33,576 nucleotides of DNA, taken from assembly GCA_934130485.1 (NCBI GenBank), contig CAKOYE010000005.1, positions 1 through 33,576 of the forward strand, given 5' to 3'. Position numbers and translations under genes: made by a program. Positions 1 to 8,629 of this stretch are shown piece by piece (the first letter of the stretch is position 1; the number at the start of each line of letters is the position of its first letter). The notes beneath the pieces were generated by a model. The model saw only the letters and a list, made by a program, of their open reading frames with translations. It made no database searches and was not told the DNA's origin. Source of the DNA: an uncultured Bacilli bacterium (GTDB lineage: Bacteria > Bacillota_I > Bacilli_A > RF39 > UBA660).

Positions 1-711
1 TTTAAATGATGTAGAATCATATAATCTTTCATCGTGAGCACATAAATTTCTCCAAAATGCTAACATTTTAATATAAATACACAAATTTCCCTCGTTAACA
101 TTAAAATGCTTTGCTATTTTAACTCTTAAGGGTTGCTTCATAAATTCATAAAATTTTGAAATTATTCCTAATGATAATGCATTTATTAAAACCCATAAAG
201 GTACATAGCCATGTTTCATTATATAATGATTAATATAATCCTTTTTTTCGATAGAATCCGCTATCTCCTTCTGAATAGAGCAAATTAAATATTGAATATT
301 TTTTATCCTTTTTTCTACTACTTCATCTTTATTGCTACTTCTTTTTAATGTATCAAAATTATCTATCTTCAAATAATTATCATGTCCATATTCTTCCGAA
401 AAATAATATGCTACTAATGTCTTTAATCTGTTTTCAATCTTTAAAATATTTTCTAAATAAACAGTCCTCATACTTCTATCGAATTCAGATAAATAAAACA
501 GTTCTTCATACTTTGCATTGTTTTTAAAAATTTCATTACCATTAGCATCTATCGATATAAATAATTTTTTATAACCATTAATCGTATTATAGTAATTAGT
601 TTCTAACAATTTTTCCTTTGCAAATTCTTCATCATCAAATACTAATCCTCTGTTCTTTAATATATTTATTTGTTCATCTATTGACTTAAATTCCTTTAAC
701 ACTTGTAACAA
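1..711 (-). CDS. Abi_2 family (AbiD/AbiF-like) HEPN abortive-infection protein, 3' end outside the window
   Basis: Reading the minus strand from 711 gives 237 open codons that run off position 1. The N-terminus has the Abi_2 pattern (IDEQINILKNRGL, then NYYNTINGYKKLF), followed by KIENRLKTLVAYYF and PLWVLINALSLG. Near the edge is WRNLCAHDERLY, with R221 and H226 forming the Rx4-6H motif of HEPN ribonuclease-like domains. Family members are about 300 aa, so roughly 60 residues are missing. The start is a TTG at 711-709 behind GAGAGGAG. The ATG at 715 is out of frame and stops after nine codons; a GTG at 702 is an alternative. Members of this family act in phage abortive infection or toxin-antitoxin-like systems, and RNA cleavage is inferred from the HEPN motif. 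It has its own promoter and a structured leader, unlike the housekeeping genes beside it. An adjacent recombinase or antitoxin protein was not seen; the far side lies outside. Confidence 0.88.
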   Translation of the reverse strand, partial: MLQVLKEFKSIDEQINILKNRGLVFDDEEFAKEKLLETNYYNTINGYKKLFISIDANGNEIFKNNAKYEELFYLSEFDRSMRTVYLENILKIENRLKTLVAYYFSEEYGHDNYLKIDNFDTLKRSSNKDEVVEKRIKNIQYLICSIQKEIADSIEKKDYINHYIMKHGYVPLWVLINALSLGIISKFYEFMKQPLRVKIAKHFNVNEGNLCIYIKMLAFWRNLCAHDERLYDSTSFK

Positions 712-723
712 TCATCTCCTCTC

Positions 724-764
724 AAAAAAATCTCTGGTCCACACGGGATCCAAAGCTCATTTAC
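724..764 (-). ncRNA. Short structured RNA with terminator hairpin upstream of the Abi_2 gene (abiF-RNA-like)
   Basis: From the predicted start near 764 the transcript folds into a hairpin at 755-732. CUUUGG (755-750) pairs with CCAGAG (737-732), one A is bulged (749), UCC (748-746) pairs with GGA (740-738), and CGUGU is the loop. Seven U residues follow (730-724). That is a terminator-shaped element ending just before the GAGAGGAG ribosome site of the Abi gene. An RNA plus leaky terminator ahead of a HEPN-type toxin resembles type III toxin-antitoxin loci. From memory, a candidate structured RNA called the abiF motif has been described upstream of Abi_2 genes. I could not test the match to its covariance model. 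Confidence 0.6.
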
Positions 765-770
765 AATCCC

Positions 771-799
771 ATTATATACCGGCTAAAATTAAATTGCAA
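771..799 (-). promoter_or_regulatory. Sigma-A-type promoter for the Abi RNA and gene
   Basis: On the minus strand, -35 TTGCAA (799-794), a 17-nt spacer and -10 TATAAT (776-771). Expected transcription start is near 764, giving a leader of about 50 nt before the TTG start. Confidence 0.8.
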
Positions 800-904
800 G
801 TTTTTTCTGTTATAACATATTATTTTTACTATTTTTTAATTAATAATAGAAATTATATTCTTTTATTACTCCTTAGATTATAACTATCTTAAAACAAAAG
901 ACTT

Positions 905-3853
905 TTATTTATCTATTTCTTCCAATTTAACACTTACTAATTTACTAACACCAGATTCCTGCATAGTAATTCCATATAAAACATCGGCATATTCCATAGT
1001 TTTCTTTTTATGAGTAATTAATATAAATTGAGTTTTATTTTTCAAACCAACTAAATATTTACCAAAACTATCAACATTTACCTCATCTAAAGCAGCCTCT
1101 ACCTCATCTAAAATACAAAATGGAACTGGTCTAGATTTTAATATTGCAAACAATAAACTAATTGCTGTAAATGTTTTTTCACCACCAGATAATAAGGAAA
1201 TACTTTTTAATGTTTTACCAGGAGGAGAAGCAACAATTTCAACACCAGTTTCTAGTAAATTATCCGGTTCTGTTAACTTTAATTCAGCAGTACCGCCTTT
1301 AAATAATTCATTAAAAGTTTGTTTAAAATTAGCTTTTATTATTTCAAAAGTCTTAGAAAATTCACTTTCCATTACTTCATCCATTTCTTTGATAATATCA
1401 ATTAAAATATTTTCTGCATTAACCAAATCATTCCTTTGATTAATTAAAAATTCATATCTTTCACTTACTTTTAAGTATTCCTCTGGAGCAGAAAAATTTA
1501 CAACACCTAAATTTTTTATAGTATTTTTTAAATTAGATACTTTTATTCTAGCTTGTTCTTCTTCCATTTCAAGTTTATATAAACTTATTGCTTTTTCATA
1601 AGTCATATTATAAGTTTCATTTAGAATATTAAGTAAATTATCTAGTTTTACATCCATTCTATTAACAAATATTTCTAAATCTTTTAACTCTTTATTTTTA
1701 CTAGATAAATTAGAATTTTCACGTTTTAATAAATTTTCATAATCAATTAATTCTTCATTTAAATCATTTTTTTCTTTAATACAAATTTCTAATTCACTAG
1801 TAACATTATCTTTGTTTTTTATAGCTTCATAGTACTTAGCTAAAATCTCATCTTCTTCTTTTGATAAAGAATTATTAATTATATTATTTGTTCCATTTAT
1901 TTCAAGTTTATTTTTATTTAATAATTCTTCTTTATCTTGAAGCAATTTATTTTTGTTATTTATTATTTCATCATTCTCTATTTTTTCTTTTAATAATAAG
2001 TATCTTTTATCTTCCAATGATTTCAAATCATAATCAGCCTCATTAATTGCTTCTTCTTTTAATTTAATTTCATTATTTAGATTATTTAACTCATTAATAC
2101 TATTTTCTAATTCATATTTATCGCTAATTATATTTCTACTTTTATTATTATTTCCACCGGTTAATGAACCACCTACGTGAAATAATTCTCCAGCTAAAGT
2201 AACAATTCTATAAGTATAATTAATTTTTTTACTTATTCTATTTGCAGCATCAATGTCTTTAGCAACAATAACATTACCTAATTGATTTTGAATTATATTA
2301 TTATACTTTTTATCATATTTAACTAAGTTAGAAGCAACATCAATAAAATCATCAGATTTAGAAATTAAATTTAAAACATCTAAATCAACATATCTAGGTT
2401 TAATTATATTAAGTGGAAAAAAAGTTGCTCTACCTAAATTATTACTTTTTAAATAATTTATTGCCTCTTTAGCACATAATTCATTTTCAACTACAATATT
2501 ACTAATGCTAGAACCTAAACTAGTAGATATACAAGTACTATATGCTTCTTCTACTTCAAATAAATTACCAACAACATTATGAATTCCATTTAACTTTGGA
2601 TTATTTAAAATACTTTTTACAGATTGTGGTAACAAGGAATTATTTTCAATACTTTCTTTTAAAGAAAATATTTTATTTTCTAGAGTATTTTTAAATCTAA
2701 TTTTATCTGTTAAATTTTTATTCAAAGAATCTTTTTTATTCTTTACTTCACTTATTTTTTTATCATATTCCTTTATATGATTATTTGTATCATCAACTTC
2801 TTTATTTAAAAATTTAAGTTCATTTTCTAAATTATTTATTTCGTTTTCTAATTTTAAACTTTCCTCTTTTAAATTAAGAATATTATTATGCAACTTAGAA
2901 TCATCAACTTCATATTTTTTTCTTTCAAGTATAATAGATTTTTCACCATTTATTTTTTCAACAAGCGCAGTTAAATTTAATAATTCAGCTTGATATTTTT
3001 TAATTTTTTCATTCTTTTCATTTAATTTATTTTTATATATTTCTATTTTAGCTTCATTAGAAGAATTATTTGAAGATAAGTTAATTATTTCATTATTAAT
3101 TGCTTCTATTTTAGCTTTACTATCTTGATATTTATAATTAATATTCTTTATATCATTACTAATTAAAGCAATTTCGATTTTTTCTAATTCTTCATTTGTT
3201 TCATTATATAAAATAGCTTTATCTCTTTGTTCTTTTAAAGGTTCTACTTGACGCTCTAATTCACTAATAATATCATCAACTCGGTTCATATTATCGTGAG
3301 TTCTTTCTAGTTTCCTTAAAGCCTCTTCTTTACGTTTTTTATATTTTAAAACACCTGCTGCTTCTTCAAAAATAACTCTTCTATCACTTGGTTTAGTTGA
3401 AATAATCTCATCAATTTTTCCCTGTGAAATTATATTAAAACTTTCTCTACCTATTCCACTATCTAAAAATAAGTCAGAAATATCTTTTAAACGACACTGT
3501 TCACCATTTATAAAATATTCATTAGTTCCGTCCTTATAAACACGTCTTTTTACTGCCACTTCATCAAAATTAAGCGATAAATAATGATCAGTATTATCAA
3601 ATATTAAAGTAACACTGGCAACATTTAAAGGTTTTCTTGATTTACTACCAGAAAATATAACATCAGTCATATTTCCTTCTCCTCGTAATGATTTAACAGA
3701 TTGTTCACCTAATACCCATTTAATTGCGTCAACAACATTACTTTTTCCACTACCATTTGGACCAACTATACCAGTTATTCCGCTGGTTAATTCAAAATCT
3801 ACTTTATCCGCAAACGATTTAAACCCCTGTGCCTTAATTTCTTTTAAATACAT
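905..3853 (-). CDS. smc: Chromosome partition protein SMC, short-arm form
   Basis: SMC is the ATPase of the bacterial condensin that organises and segregates the chromosome with ScpA/ScpB. The N-terminal head has Walker A GPNGSGKS (residues 31-38). Coiled coil runs from about 165 to 405, the hinge from about 410 to 565 (GGSLTGG at its end), and the return coil from about 575 to 835. The C-terminal head has the LSGGEK signature from about 888 and Walker B CILDEVEAALD near 912-922. The start is ATG at 3853 behind AGGTG; the frame stays open for 19 more codons upstream, but these encode no conserved sequence and lack a ribosome site. At 982 aa it is about 200 aa shorter than B. subtilis SMC, with the loss spread over both coil arms, as in Mollicutes. 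No rnc or ftsY lies beside it. It has its own promoter after the rpoE terminator. Confidence 0.97.
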   Translation of the reverse strand: MYLKEIKAQGFKSFADKVDFELTSGITGIVGPNGSGKSNVVDAIKWVLGEQSVKSLRGEGNMTDVIFSGSKSRKPLNVASVTLIFDNTDHYLSLNFDEVAVKRRVYKDGTNEYFINGEQCRLKDISDLFLDSGIGRESFNIISQGKIDEIISTKPSDRRVIFEEAAGVLKYKKRKEEALRKLERTHDNMNRVDDIISELERQVEPLKEQRDKAILYNETNEELEKIEIALISNDIKNINYKYQDSKAKIEAINNEIINLSSNNSSNEAKIEIYKNKLNEKNEKIKKYQAELLNLTALVEKINGEKSIILERKKYEVDDSKLHNNILNLKEESLKLENEINNLENELKFLNKEVDDTNNHIKEYDKKISEVKNKKDSLNKNLTDKIRFKNTLENKIFSLKESIENNSLLPQSVKSILNNPKLNGIHNVVGNLFEVEEAYSTCISTSLGSSISNIVVENELCAKEAINYLKSNNLGRATFFPLNIIKPRYVDLDVLNLISKSDDFIDVASNLVKYDKKYNNIIQNQLGNVIVAKDIDAANRISKKINYTYRIVTLAGELFHVGGSLTGGNNNKSRNIISDKYELENSINELNNLNNEIKLKEEAINEADYDLKSLEDKRYLLLKEKIENDEIINNKNKLLQDKEELLNKNKLEINGTNNIINNSLSKEEDEILAKYYEAIKNKDNVTSELEICIKEKNDLNEELIDYENLLKRENSNLSSKNKELKDLEIFVNRMDVKLDNLLNILNETYNMTYEKAISLYKLEMEEEQARIKVSNLKNTIKNLGVVNFSAPEEYLKVSERYEFLINQRNDLVNAENILIDIIKEMDEVMESEFSKTFEIIKANFKQTFNELFKGGTAELKLTEPDNLLETGVEIVASPPGKTLKSISLLSGGEKTFTAISLLFAILKSRPVPFCILDEVEAALDEVNVDSFGKYLVGLKNKTQFILITHKKKTMEYADVLYGITMQESGVSKLVSVKLEEIDK

Positions 3854-3881
3854 ACAATCACCTACTAAATTAACTATAAAA

Positions 3882-3910
3882 ATTATACTATAACAAAACA
3901 AAAAAAGCAA
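3882..3910 (-). promoter_or_regulatory. Promoter for smc, overlapping the rpoE terminator
   Basis: Minus strand: -35 TTGCTT (3910-3905), 17-nt spacer, -10 TATAAT (3887-3882). The -35 hexamer is the descending arm of the rpoE terminator and the spacer is its U-tract. Confidence 0.6.
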
Positions 3911-3923
3911 AGAATTCCTTGCT
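3895..3923 (-). terminator. Rho-independent terminator of rpoE
   Basis: Minus-strand hairpin with arms AGCAA and TTGCT around GGAATTCT (3923-3906), followed by TTTTTTGTTTT. It lies 30 nt after the rpoE stop. Confidence 0.75.
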
Positions 3924-3952
3924 ATTTAAGTTATTTATATAATTATAAAATT

Positions 3953-4393
3953 TTATTCTTCTTCATTTTCCTCATCATCAATAATTGCCAAATCCTCTAA
4001 ATCATCGTCAACATCATCTAAATCGTCATCCATTGAATCAATATCTTCTTCTTCCTCAGTTTCATCAATTTCTTCTTCGTTTTCTTCTTCAGATTCTTCA
4101 GTTTCATCCATTTCTTCTTCATCATCATCTACAACAAGTTCTATTTTATGATTATCTCTAATATCCCATTCAGCATTATCTAAAAGTACAAATCTTTTAT
4201 CTATTGTTAATGAAGTATAATAATCTCCAATTTTTGCAGCATATTCTTCATCAGAATATTCTAGTAAATCACATATTAATTTAAACAAAGTTGGTGTATT
4301 CATTGTTTTTTTATTTTCTTTTAGTAACATATAAGTTAAATCAGTATAAGAAAGAACCTCTAATTCTTCTTTTGTCATATCTTTTAAACTCAT
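3953..4393 (-). CDS. rpoE: DNA-directed RNA polymerase delta subunit
   Basis: Delta is a Firmicute-specific RNA polymerase subunit that speeds enzyme recycling and tunes promoter selectivity. Residues 1 to about 85 match the HARE-HTH domain (KDMTKEELEVLSYTDLTYMLL, then KIGDYYTSLTIDKRFVLL and the AEWDIRD segment). From about residue 88 the protein is almost entirely Asp and Glu, the disordered acidic tail typical of delta. Its 146 aa are somewhat fewer than B. subtilis RpoE, mainly through a shorter tail. The start is ATG at 4393 behind GGAGGG. It follows argS by 49 nt, as in B. subtilis, and ends with a terminator before smc. It must not be confused with the sigma factor of the same name. Confidence 0.95.
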   Translation of the reverse strand: MSLKDMTKEELEVLSYTDLTYMLLKENKKTMNTPTLFKLICDLLEYSDEEYAAKIGDYYTSLTIDKRFVLLDNAEWDIRDNHKIELVVDDDEEEMDETEESEEENEEEIDETEEEEDIDSMDDDLDDVDDDLEDLAIIDDEENEEE

Positions 4394-4436
4394 TATTTTC
4401 CCTCCACATTTTTAGCTTTTTAACATTACCGATATT

Positions 4437-4465
4437 ATATTATTACATTATTGTTGGAATGTCAA
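4437..4465 (-). promoter_or_regulatory. Candidate rpoE promoter inside the argS 3' end
   Basis: Consensus -35 TTGACA (4465-4460) lies in the last argS codons. At 17 nt the -10 is TAATAT (4442-4437); an exact TATAAT (4439-4434) sits at 20 nt. The -10 assignment is uncertain. Confidence 0.5.
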
Positions 4466-6119
4466 TTACTAATAAATTTAATAATTGTTCTATTATCATA
4501 TTGGTTAATTTTAAAACATAAATCCAATCATTTTTTTTCTTTTCATCTTCTAAATTACTCAAATGATTATTTTGATAAAATACATTTGTAAGTACACATA
4601 AATCATATAAGTAATCAGCAATATAGTTTGGTTTTCTTTCCTTAAATGCATTATTTAAAGCATTTGATAAGTTAATAATTTTAAATCTTAAGTCCCTATC
4701 AACGTCATTATATATAATGTCCGATAATTCTTTAATATTACTATTTTTTATCATTTTATTAATTCTTAAATAAGTATATAAAATATATGGTCCTGTTTTT
4801 CCTACTACATCTGAAAATTTTGACAAATCAAATATATAATCTCTTTCTCTTGAATTTTCTAAATCAGCAAATTTTAAAATAGCATTTACAATTTTATCAA
4901 TATCTTGTGTACTCATATCTTTATTTGATTCTTTTTTAGATATGAATATTTCTTTAGCTGATTCAAATAAATTTTCTAATTTTGGAGTATCACCACTTCT
5001 TGTTTTATATGGTTTATTATCAGTACCATTAACAGTTCCATATCCTAAAAATTCTAATGAATCTCTATTACATATACCAGTCTTTTCACAAGTTCTAAAT
5101 ACTTGTTCAAAATGTAATTCCTGTCTATTATCAACTACATATAAAATATGATCAGGATTATATTTTGTTACACGTTCATAAATAGTTGCTAAATCAGTTG
5201 AGGCATATAAGTATGCACCATTACTTTTTTTAAATAATAAAGGTGGTATTGGTTTTTTATCATTTTCTTCTAAAACATCTACTATTAAAGCACCTTCACT
5301 ATTTTGTATTAAATTTTTAGATATTAAAATATTTTCAACATCATTTATATAATTATATGCATCACTTTCACCTTGCCAAAGATCAAAACTAACTGATAAA
5401 TAGTCATAATTTTTCTTTATATCTTCAACAGATACTTCTTTAATTTTTTCAAAATATTTTTGATAAATAGGATCATTATCTTGTAGTTTTTTAGTAATTT
5501 CTGCACATTCTGATTTTAAATTTTCATCTTCTTTACACAATTTATTCATTTCTGGATAAATTTTATCTAAATAATGAATATCTAATGAATCAATACTTAT
5601 ATTATCACGCATCATACCATAAATAACTTCACCTATTTGTAATCCATAATCACCTAGATGAACATCACTCATTACATCATGTCCCATATATTTAATTATT
5701 CTTTTTATGCTTTCCCCTACAATAGCAGTACGCATATGTCCTACGTGAAGTGGTTTAGCAACATTTGGTCCACCATAATCTAAAAAATATAATTCTTTTT
5801 GTGAAGGTAGTTCTATACCAAATTTTTCACTATTAAACATTTCTCTTAATTTAGAATTTAATAATTCATCACTAATAGTTAAATTCAAATAACCATTCAA
5901 AACTTCTATTTTCTTATAATTTATTGAATTTATATTTTCTTTAATAAGATTTGCAATTTCAATTGGTGATTTATGCATTATTTTACTGTATCCAAAACAA
6001 GGTATAGAAAAATCACCCATTGATTTAATTTTAGGTTGTTCAATAATAACATTATCAATTTCTATATAATCCTTTAAAACATTATATATATCATTTTTTA
6101 TTATATTTTTTATATTCAT
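4443..6119 (-). CDS. argS: Arginine--tRNA ligase
   Basis: Class I aminoacyl-tRNA synthetase that charges tRNA-Arg. It has the N-terminal additional domain (about 1-90), the catalytic Rossmann fold with GGPNVAKPLHVGHMR (HIGH-type motif H125-VGH128), and the motif KPYKTRSGDT in place of a standard KMSKS, as is normal for many ArgS proteins. The C-terminal helical anticodon-binding region carries DLSKFSDVVGKTGPYILYTYLR. At 558 aa it is a full-length member. Its ATG shares one base with the TAA of the DUF1934 gene (TAATG), so the two are translationally coupled. The order ywiB-argS-rpoE is the B. subtilis one. No terminator separates it from rpoE. Confidence 0.97.
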   Translation of the reverse strand: MNIKNIIKNDIYNVLKDYIEIDNVIIEQPKIKSMGDFSIPCFGYSKIMHKSPIEIANLIKENINSINYKKIEVLNGYLNLTISDELLNSKLREMFNSEKFGIELPSQKELYFLDYGGPNVAKPLHVGHMRTAIVGESIKRIIKYMGHDVMSDVHLGDYGLQIGEVIYGMMRDNISIDSLDIHYLDKIYPEMNKLCKEDENLKSECAEITKKLQDNDPIYQKYFEKIKEVSVEDIKKNYDYLSVSFDLWQGESDAYNYINDVENILISKNLIQNSEGALIVDVLEENDKKPIPPLLFKKSNGAYLYASTDLATIYERVTKYNPDHILYVVDNRQELHFEQVFRTCEKTGICNRDSLEFLGYGTVNGTDNKPYKTRSGDTPKLENLFESAKEIFISKKESNKDMSTQDIDKIVNAILKFADLENSRERDYIFDLSKFSDVVGKTGPYILYTYLRINKMIKNSNIKELSDIIYNDVDRDLRFKIINLSNALNNAFKERKPNYIADYLYDLCVLTNVFYQNNHLSNLEDEKKKNDWIYVLKLTNMIIEQLLNLLVIDIPTIM

Positions 6120-6472
6120 TATAATATCTCCTCAAATTCTAATTTAAAATTAATATTTCCTTCATTGTTATCAATAATCTCATATAATATTTCAATATAA
6201 TTATTATTTATATTTATATTTTTTGTTACTAAATTTAACTCCAAAGATTTATTATATTCTTTTAGCAAATAATTAACTTTAGTTTTTTCATTTTTATTAA
6301 AATTTAATTCTATCTTATATTCACTATTTTCTCTAATTATTTTTAGAATATCTGAAAAAATTATTTTAACAGAAACATTATTATCTTTATATATAATATT
6401 GTTTTTATTTTTAATTCCCTCACAATAAAAATACTCTTCATTAATTGTTGTTTTTATTTTAATTTTAGACAT
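6119..6472 (-). CDS. ywiB: DUF1934 beta-barrel protein (YwiB-like)
   Basis: A 117-aa protein rich in beta-strand-forming residues (MSKIKIKTTINEEYFYCEGI; ending FKLEFEEIL) that fits DUF1934, a small calycin-like barrel whose function is not established. Identification rests on size, strand pattern and position immediately upstream of argS, where B. subtilis has ywiB; sequence similarity alone would be weak. The ATG at 6472 follows GGTGG at 7 nt. It overlaps argS by one base and heads the ywiB-argS unit from an extended -10 promoter. There is no signal peptide or membrane segment, so it is probably cytoplasmic. Confidence 0.75.
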   Translation of the reverse strand: MSKIKIKTTINEEYFYCEGIKNKNNIIYKDNNVSVKIIFSDILKIIRENSEYKIELNFNKNEKTKVNYLLKEYNKSLELNLVTKNININNNYIEILYEIIDNNEGNINFKLEFEEIL

Positions 6473-6500
6473 AAATAAACCACCAACTTAACTAGCAGTA

Positions 6501-6509
6501 ATTATAGCA
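6501..6509 (-). promoter_or_regulatory. Extended -10 promoter for ywiB-argS
   Basis: Minus strand TGCTATAAT (6509-6501), an extended -10 element, 29 nt before the start codon. No good -35 is seen at 17 nt. The 170-bp divergent gap to the penicillin-binding protein gene is otherwise AT-rich without clear sites. Confidence 0.55.
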
Positions 6510-6642
6510 TATAATTATAACAAAGGATACTATTTTTATTAAATATTTTAAAATTTATTTAAAAATTTTATTATCCAATTTTTCACTTATATTTTATAAA
6601 AAAAAACAAATAATAAATATAGTCAAAAGATTGGAGAATAAT

Positions 6643-8592
6643 ATGAAAATTTTAAAAAACTCTATTTTATTAACAAGTATAGCTTCATCAATCTTTGCAT
6701 TTATATATATAGGATTATATATATATGCAAAAACATGGCCAAAATTGGATATATCAACTGCTAACAGTTTTTATTTATATGATAGTGAAAATCATTTATT
6801 TACAGGAGGAAATTCAAATGATTGGATTAGTTTAGACCAAATATCACCATATATGATAAATGCAACTATTTCAGTTGAAGATAAAAATTTTTATTTACAT
6901 AAAGGTTTTGATTTCCCTAGAATTTTTAAAGCATTATATATAAATTTAACAAACGGAAAAACACTTCAAGGCGCATCAACTATAAGTCAACAATATGCAA
7001 AAAATCTATTTTTAGATTTTGATAAAACGTGGAATAGAAAATTAGATGAGGCGTGGCTTACTATACGTTTAGAAGCTTATTATAGTAAAGAAGAAATTTT
7101 AGAAGGATACCTAAACACTATTAATTATGGAGGAATATTTGGAATAGAAAACGCTGCACATTATTATTTCAACAAAAGTGCAAGCGACTTATCTCTAGCA
7201 GAAGCTACAATTTTAGCAGGAATTCCAAAATATCCTTCTCTTTATTCTCCACTTGTAAATGAAAAAGCGGCAAAAGAAAGACAATTACTAATTCTAAATT
7301 CAATGGTAAAAAATAAATATATTACTAAAGAAGAAATGAATGAAGCATACAATAAAAAACTTACATATTACGGTATAGAAGAACGTAATAATTTATCAAC
7401 ATTAATGTATTATCAAGATGCAGTTATAGATGAACTTAAAAGTATTAATTCAATTCCTAGTTCCTTCCTAACAACAGGTGGTATAAAAATATATACAAAC
7501 TTAAATATGGAATTACAAAAAAGTATGGAACAAAATATGAAAAATGATATAACAAATGAAAGCTTGGAAATTGCAAGTGTTGCTATGGAACCAAATACTG
7601 GCAAAATTATGGCATTAATAGGAGGAAAAGATTATTCAAAAAGTCAATTTAATAGAGCGACCAATGCAAAAAGACAAGTTGGTTCTACTATGAAACCAAT
7701 TCTTTATTATGCTGCACTCGAAAATGGTTTTACATCATCTACTAAATTCAATAGTACAAAAACAACATTTGTATTTAGTGAAAATCAAACCTACTCACCA
7801 CAAAATTTTGGAAATCAATATCCAAATAAAGAAATAAGTTTAGCTGCAGCTCTTGCATATTCAGATAACATATATGCAGTAAAAACAAATCTATTTTTAG
7901 GAGAGGATATTCTTGTTGATACAGCAAAAAAATTAGGAATTAAAAGCAACTTAGAAGCAATTCCTTCACTTGCACTTGGTACAGAAGAAATCAACATCAT
8001 AGAAATGATGCAAGCATATGGTGCTTTTGCAAACAATGGCTATAAAATTACCCCACATCTAATTGAAAAAGTTGAAGATATGAACGGAAATGTTTTATAT
8101 GAATTTAAAGAAATACCAGATCAAATTTTAAATCAAAATAGTGTATTTATTTTAAATGAATTACTTACAAATTCATACTCAAGTGACTTTATAGATTACA
8201 ATTATCCTACTTGCTACAATATTGCTTACAAAATGACACATAAATATGCAGTTAAAACTGGTACAACAGATACAGACATATTAATTTTTGGGTATAATCC
8301 TGATTTATTAATTGGAATTTGGTCAGGATATGATGATAACTCAAAAGTTGATTCAAAAGAAAGTTCTGGAATTAAAAATATGTGGGTTGATACTATGGAA
8401 GATTATTTAAAAGATAAAGAAAATAAATGGTATGAAATTCCAAACAATGTTGTTGGAGTTTTGGTTGATCCAATTAGTGGTGAGATAACAACAAATGATA
8501 AAAAAACCTTATTATATTATTTAAAAGGAACAGAACCATATTTAAATGAATTAAAATTAGAAGACTTACTACCTATTGATAAACAAGAATAA
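6643..8592 (+). CDS. Class A penicillin-binding protein (transglycosylase/transpeptidase)
   Basis: Bifunctional peptidoglycan synthase that polymerises lipid II and cross-links stem peptides on the outer face of the membrane. A short N-terminal tail precedes one membrane helix (about 9-28). The GT51 domain follows, with SVEDKNFY (catalytic E79), QGASTISQQYAKN and EGYLNTINYGGIFGIENAA. The transpeptidase domain has S348-TMK, S407-DN and K538-TGT, all three catalytic motifs. At 649 aa it has no extra C-terminal module. An in-frame TTG at 6631 is part of TTGGAG, the ribosome site, so the ATG at 6643 is the start. It is followed after 37 nt by tspO on the same strand. The window is thus from a walled cell, unlike true Mollicutes. 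Which paralogue (PBP1, 2c, 2d or 4 type) cannot be told. Confidence 0.95.
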   Translation: MKILKNSILLTSIASSIFAFIYIGLYIYAKTWPKLDISTANSFYLYDSENHLFTGGNSNDWISLDQISPYMINATISVEDKNFYLHKGFDFPRIFKALYINLTNGKTLQGASTISQQYAKNLFLDFDKTWNRKLDEAWLTIRLEAYYSKEEILEGYLNTINYGGIFGIENAAHYYFNKSASDLSLAEATILAGIPKYPSLYSPLVNEKAAKERQLLILNSMVKNKYITKEEMNEAYNKKLTYYGIEERNNLSTLMYYQDAVIDELKSINSIPSSFLTTGGIKIYTNLNMELQKSMEQNMKNDITNESLEIASVAMEPNTGKIMALIGGKDYSKSQFNRATNAKRQVGSTMKPILYYAALENGFTSSTKFNSTKTTFVFSENQTYSPQNFGNQYPNKEISLAAALAYSDNIYAVKTNLFLGEDILVDTAKKLGIKSNLEAIPSLALGTEEINIIEMMQAYGAFANNGYKITPHLIEKVEDMNGNVLYEFKEIPDQILNQNSVFILNELLTNSYSSDFIDYNYPTCYNIAYKMTHKYAVKTGTTDTDILIFGYNPDLLIGIWSGYDDNSKVDSKESSGIKNMWVDTMEDYLKDKENKWYEIPNNVVGVLVDPISGEITTNDKKTLLYYLKGTEPYLNELKLEDLLPIDKQE

Positions 8593-8629
8593 TTAATATT
8601 TTTTACTATATAATTTATTAGGTGATTAT

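Noticed and set aside
712..715. ATG at 715-713 as the Abi gene start
   Set aside because: Out of frame with the conserved protein; it stops after nine codons. The TTG at 711 gives the family N-terminus.
840..904. Terminator after smc
   Set aside because: Only very short complementary stretches (AAAAG/CTTTT with almost no loop) are present; no convincing hairpin with U-tract.
3854..3910. 19-residue hydrophobic N-terminal extension on SMC
   Set aside because: The region is the rpoE terminator and smc promoter; SMC proteins begin at MYLKEIKAQGF and AGGTG precedes that ATG.
4291..4521. Plus-strand open frame of 76 codons across rpoE and argS ends
   Set aside because: Low-complexity hydrophobic translation antisense to two clearly conserved genes; a shadow, as are the similar frames at 4942-5151, 7413-7604, 7815-8036, 13960-14350, 16096-16278, 16702-16908, 20574-20828 and 30594-30794.
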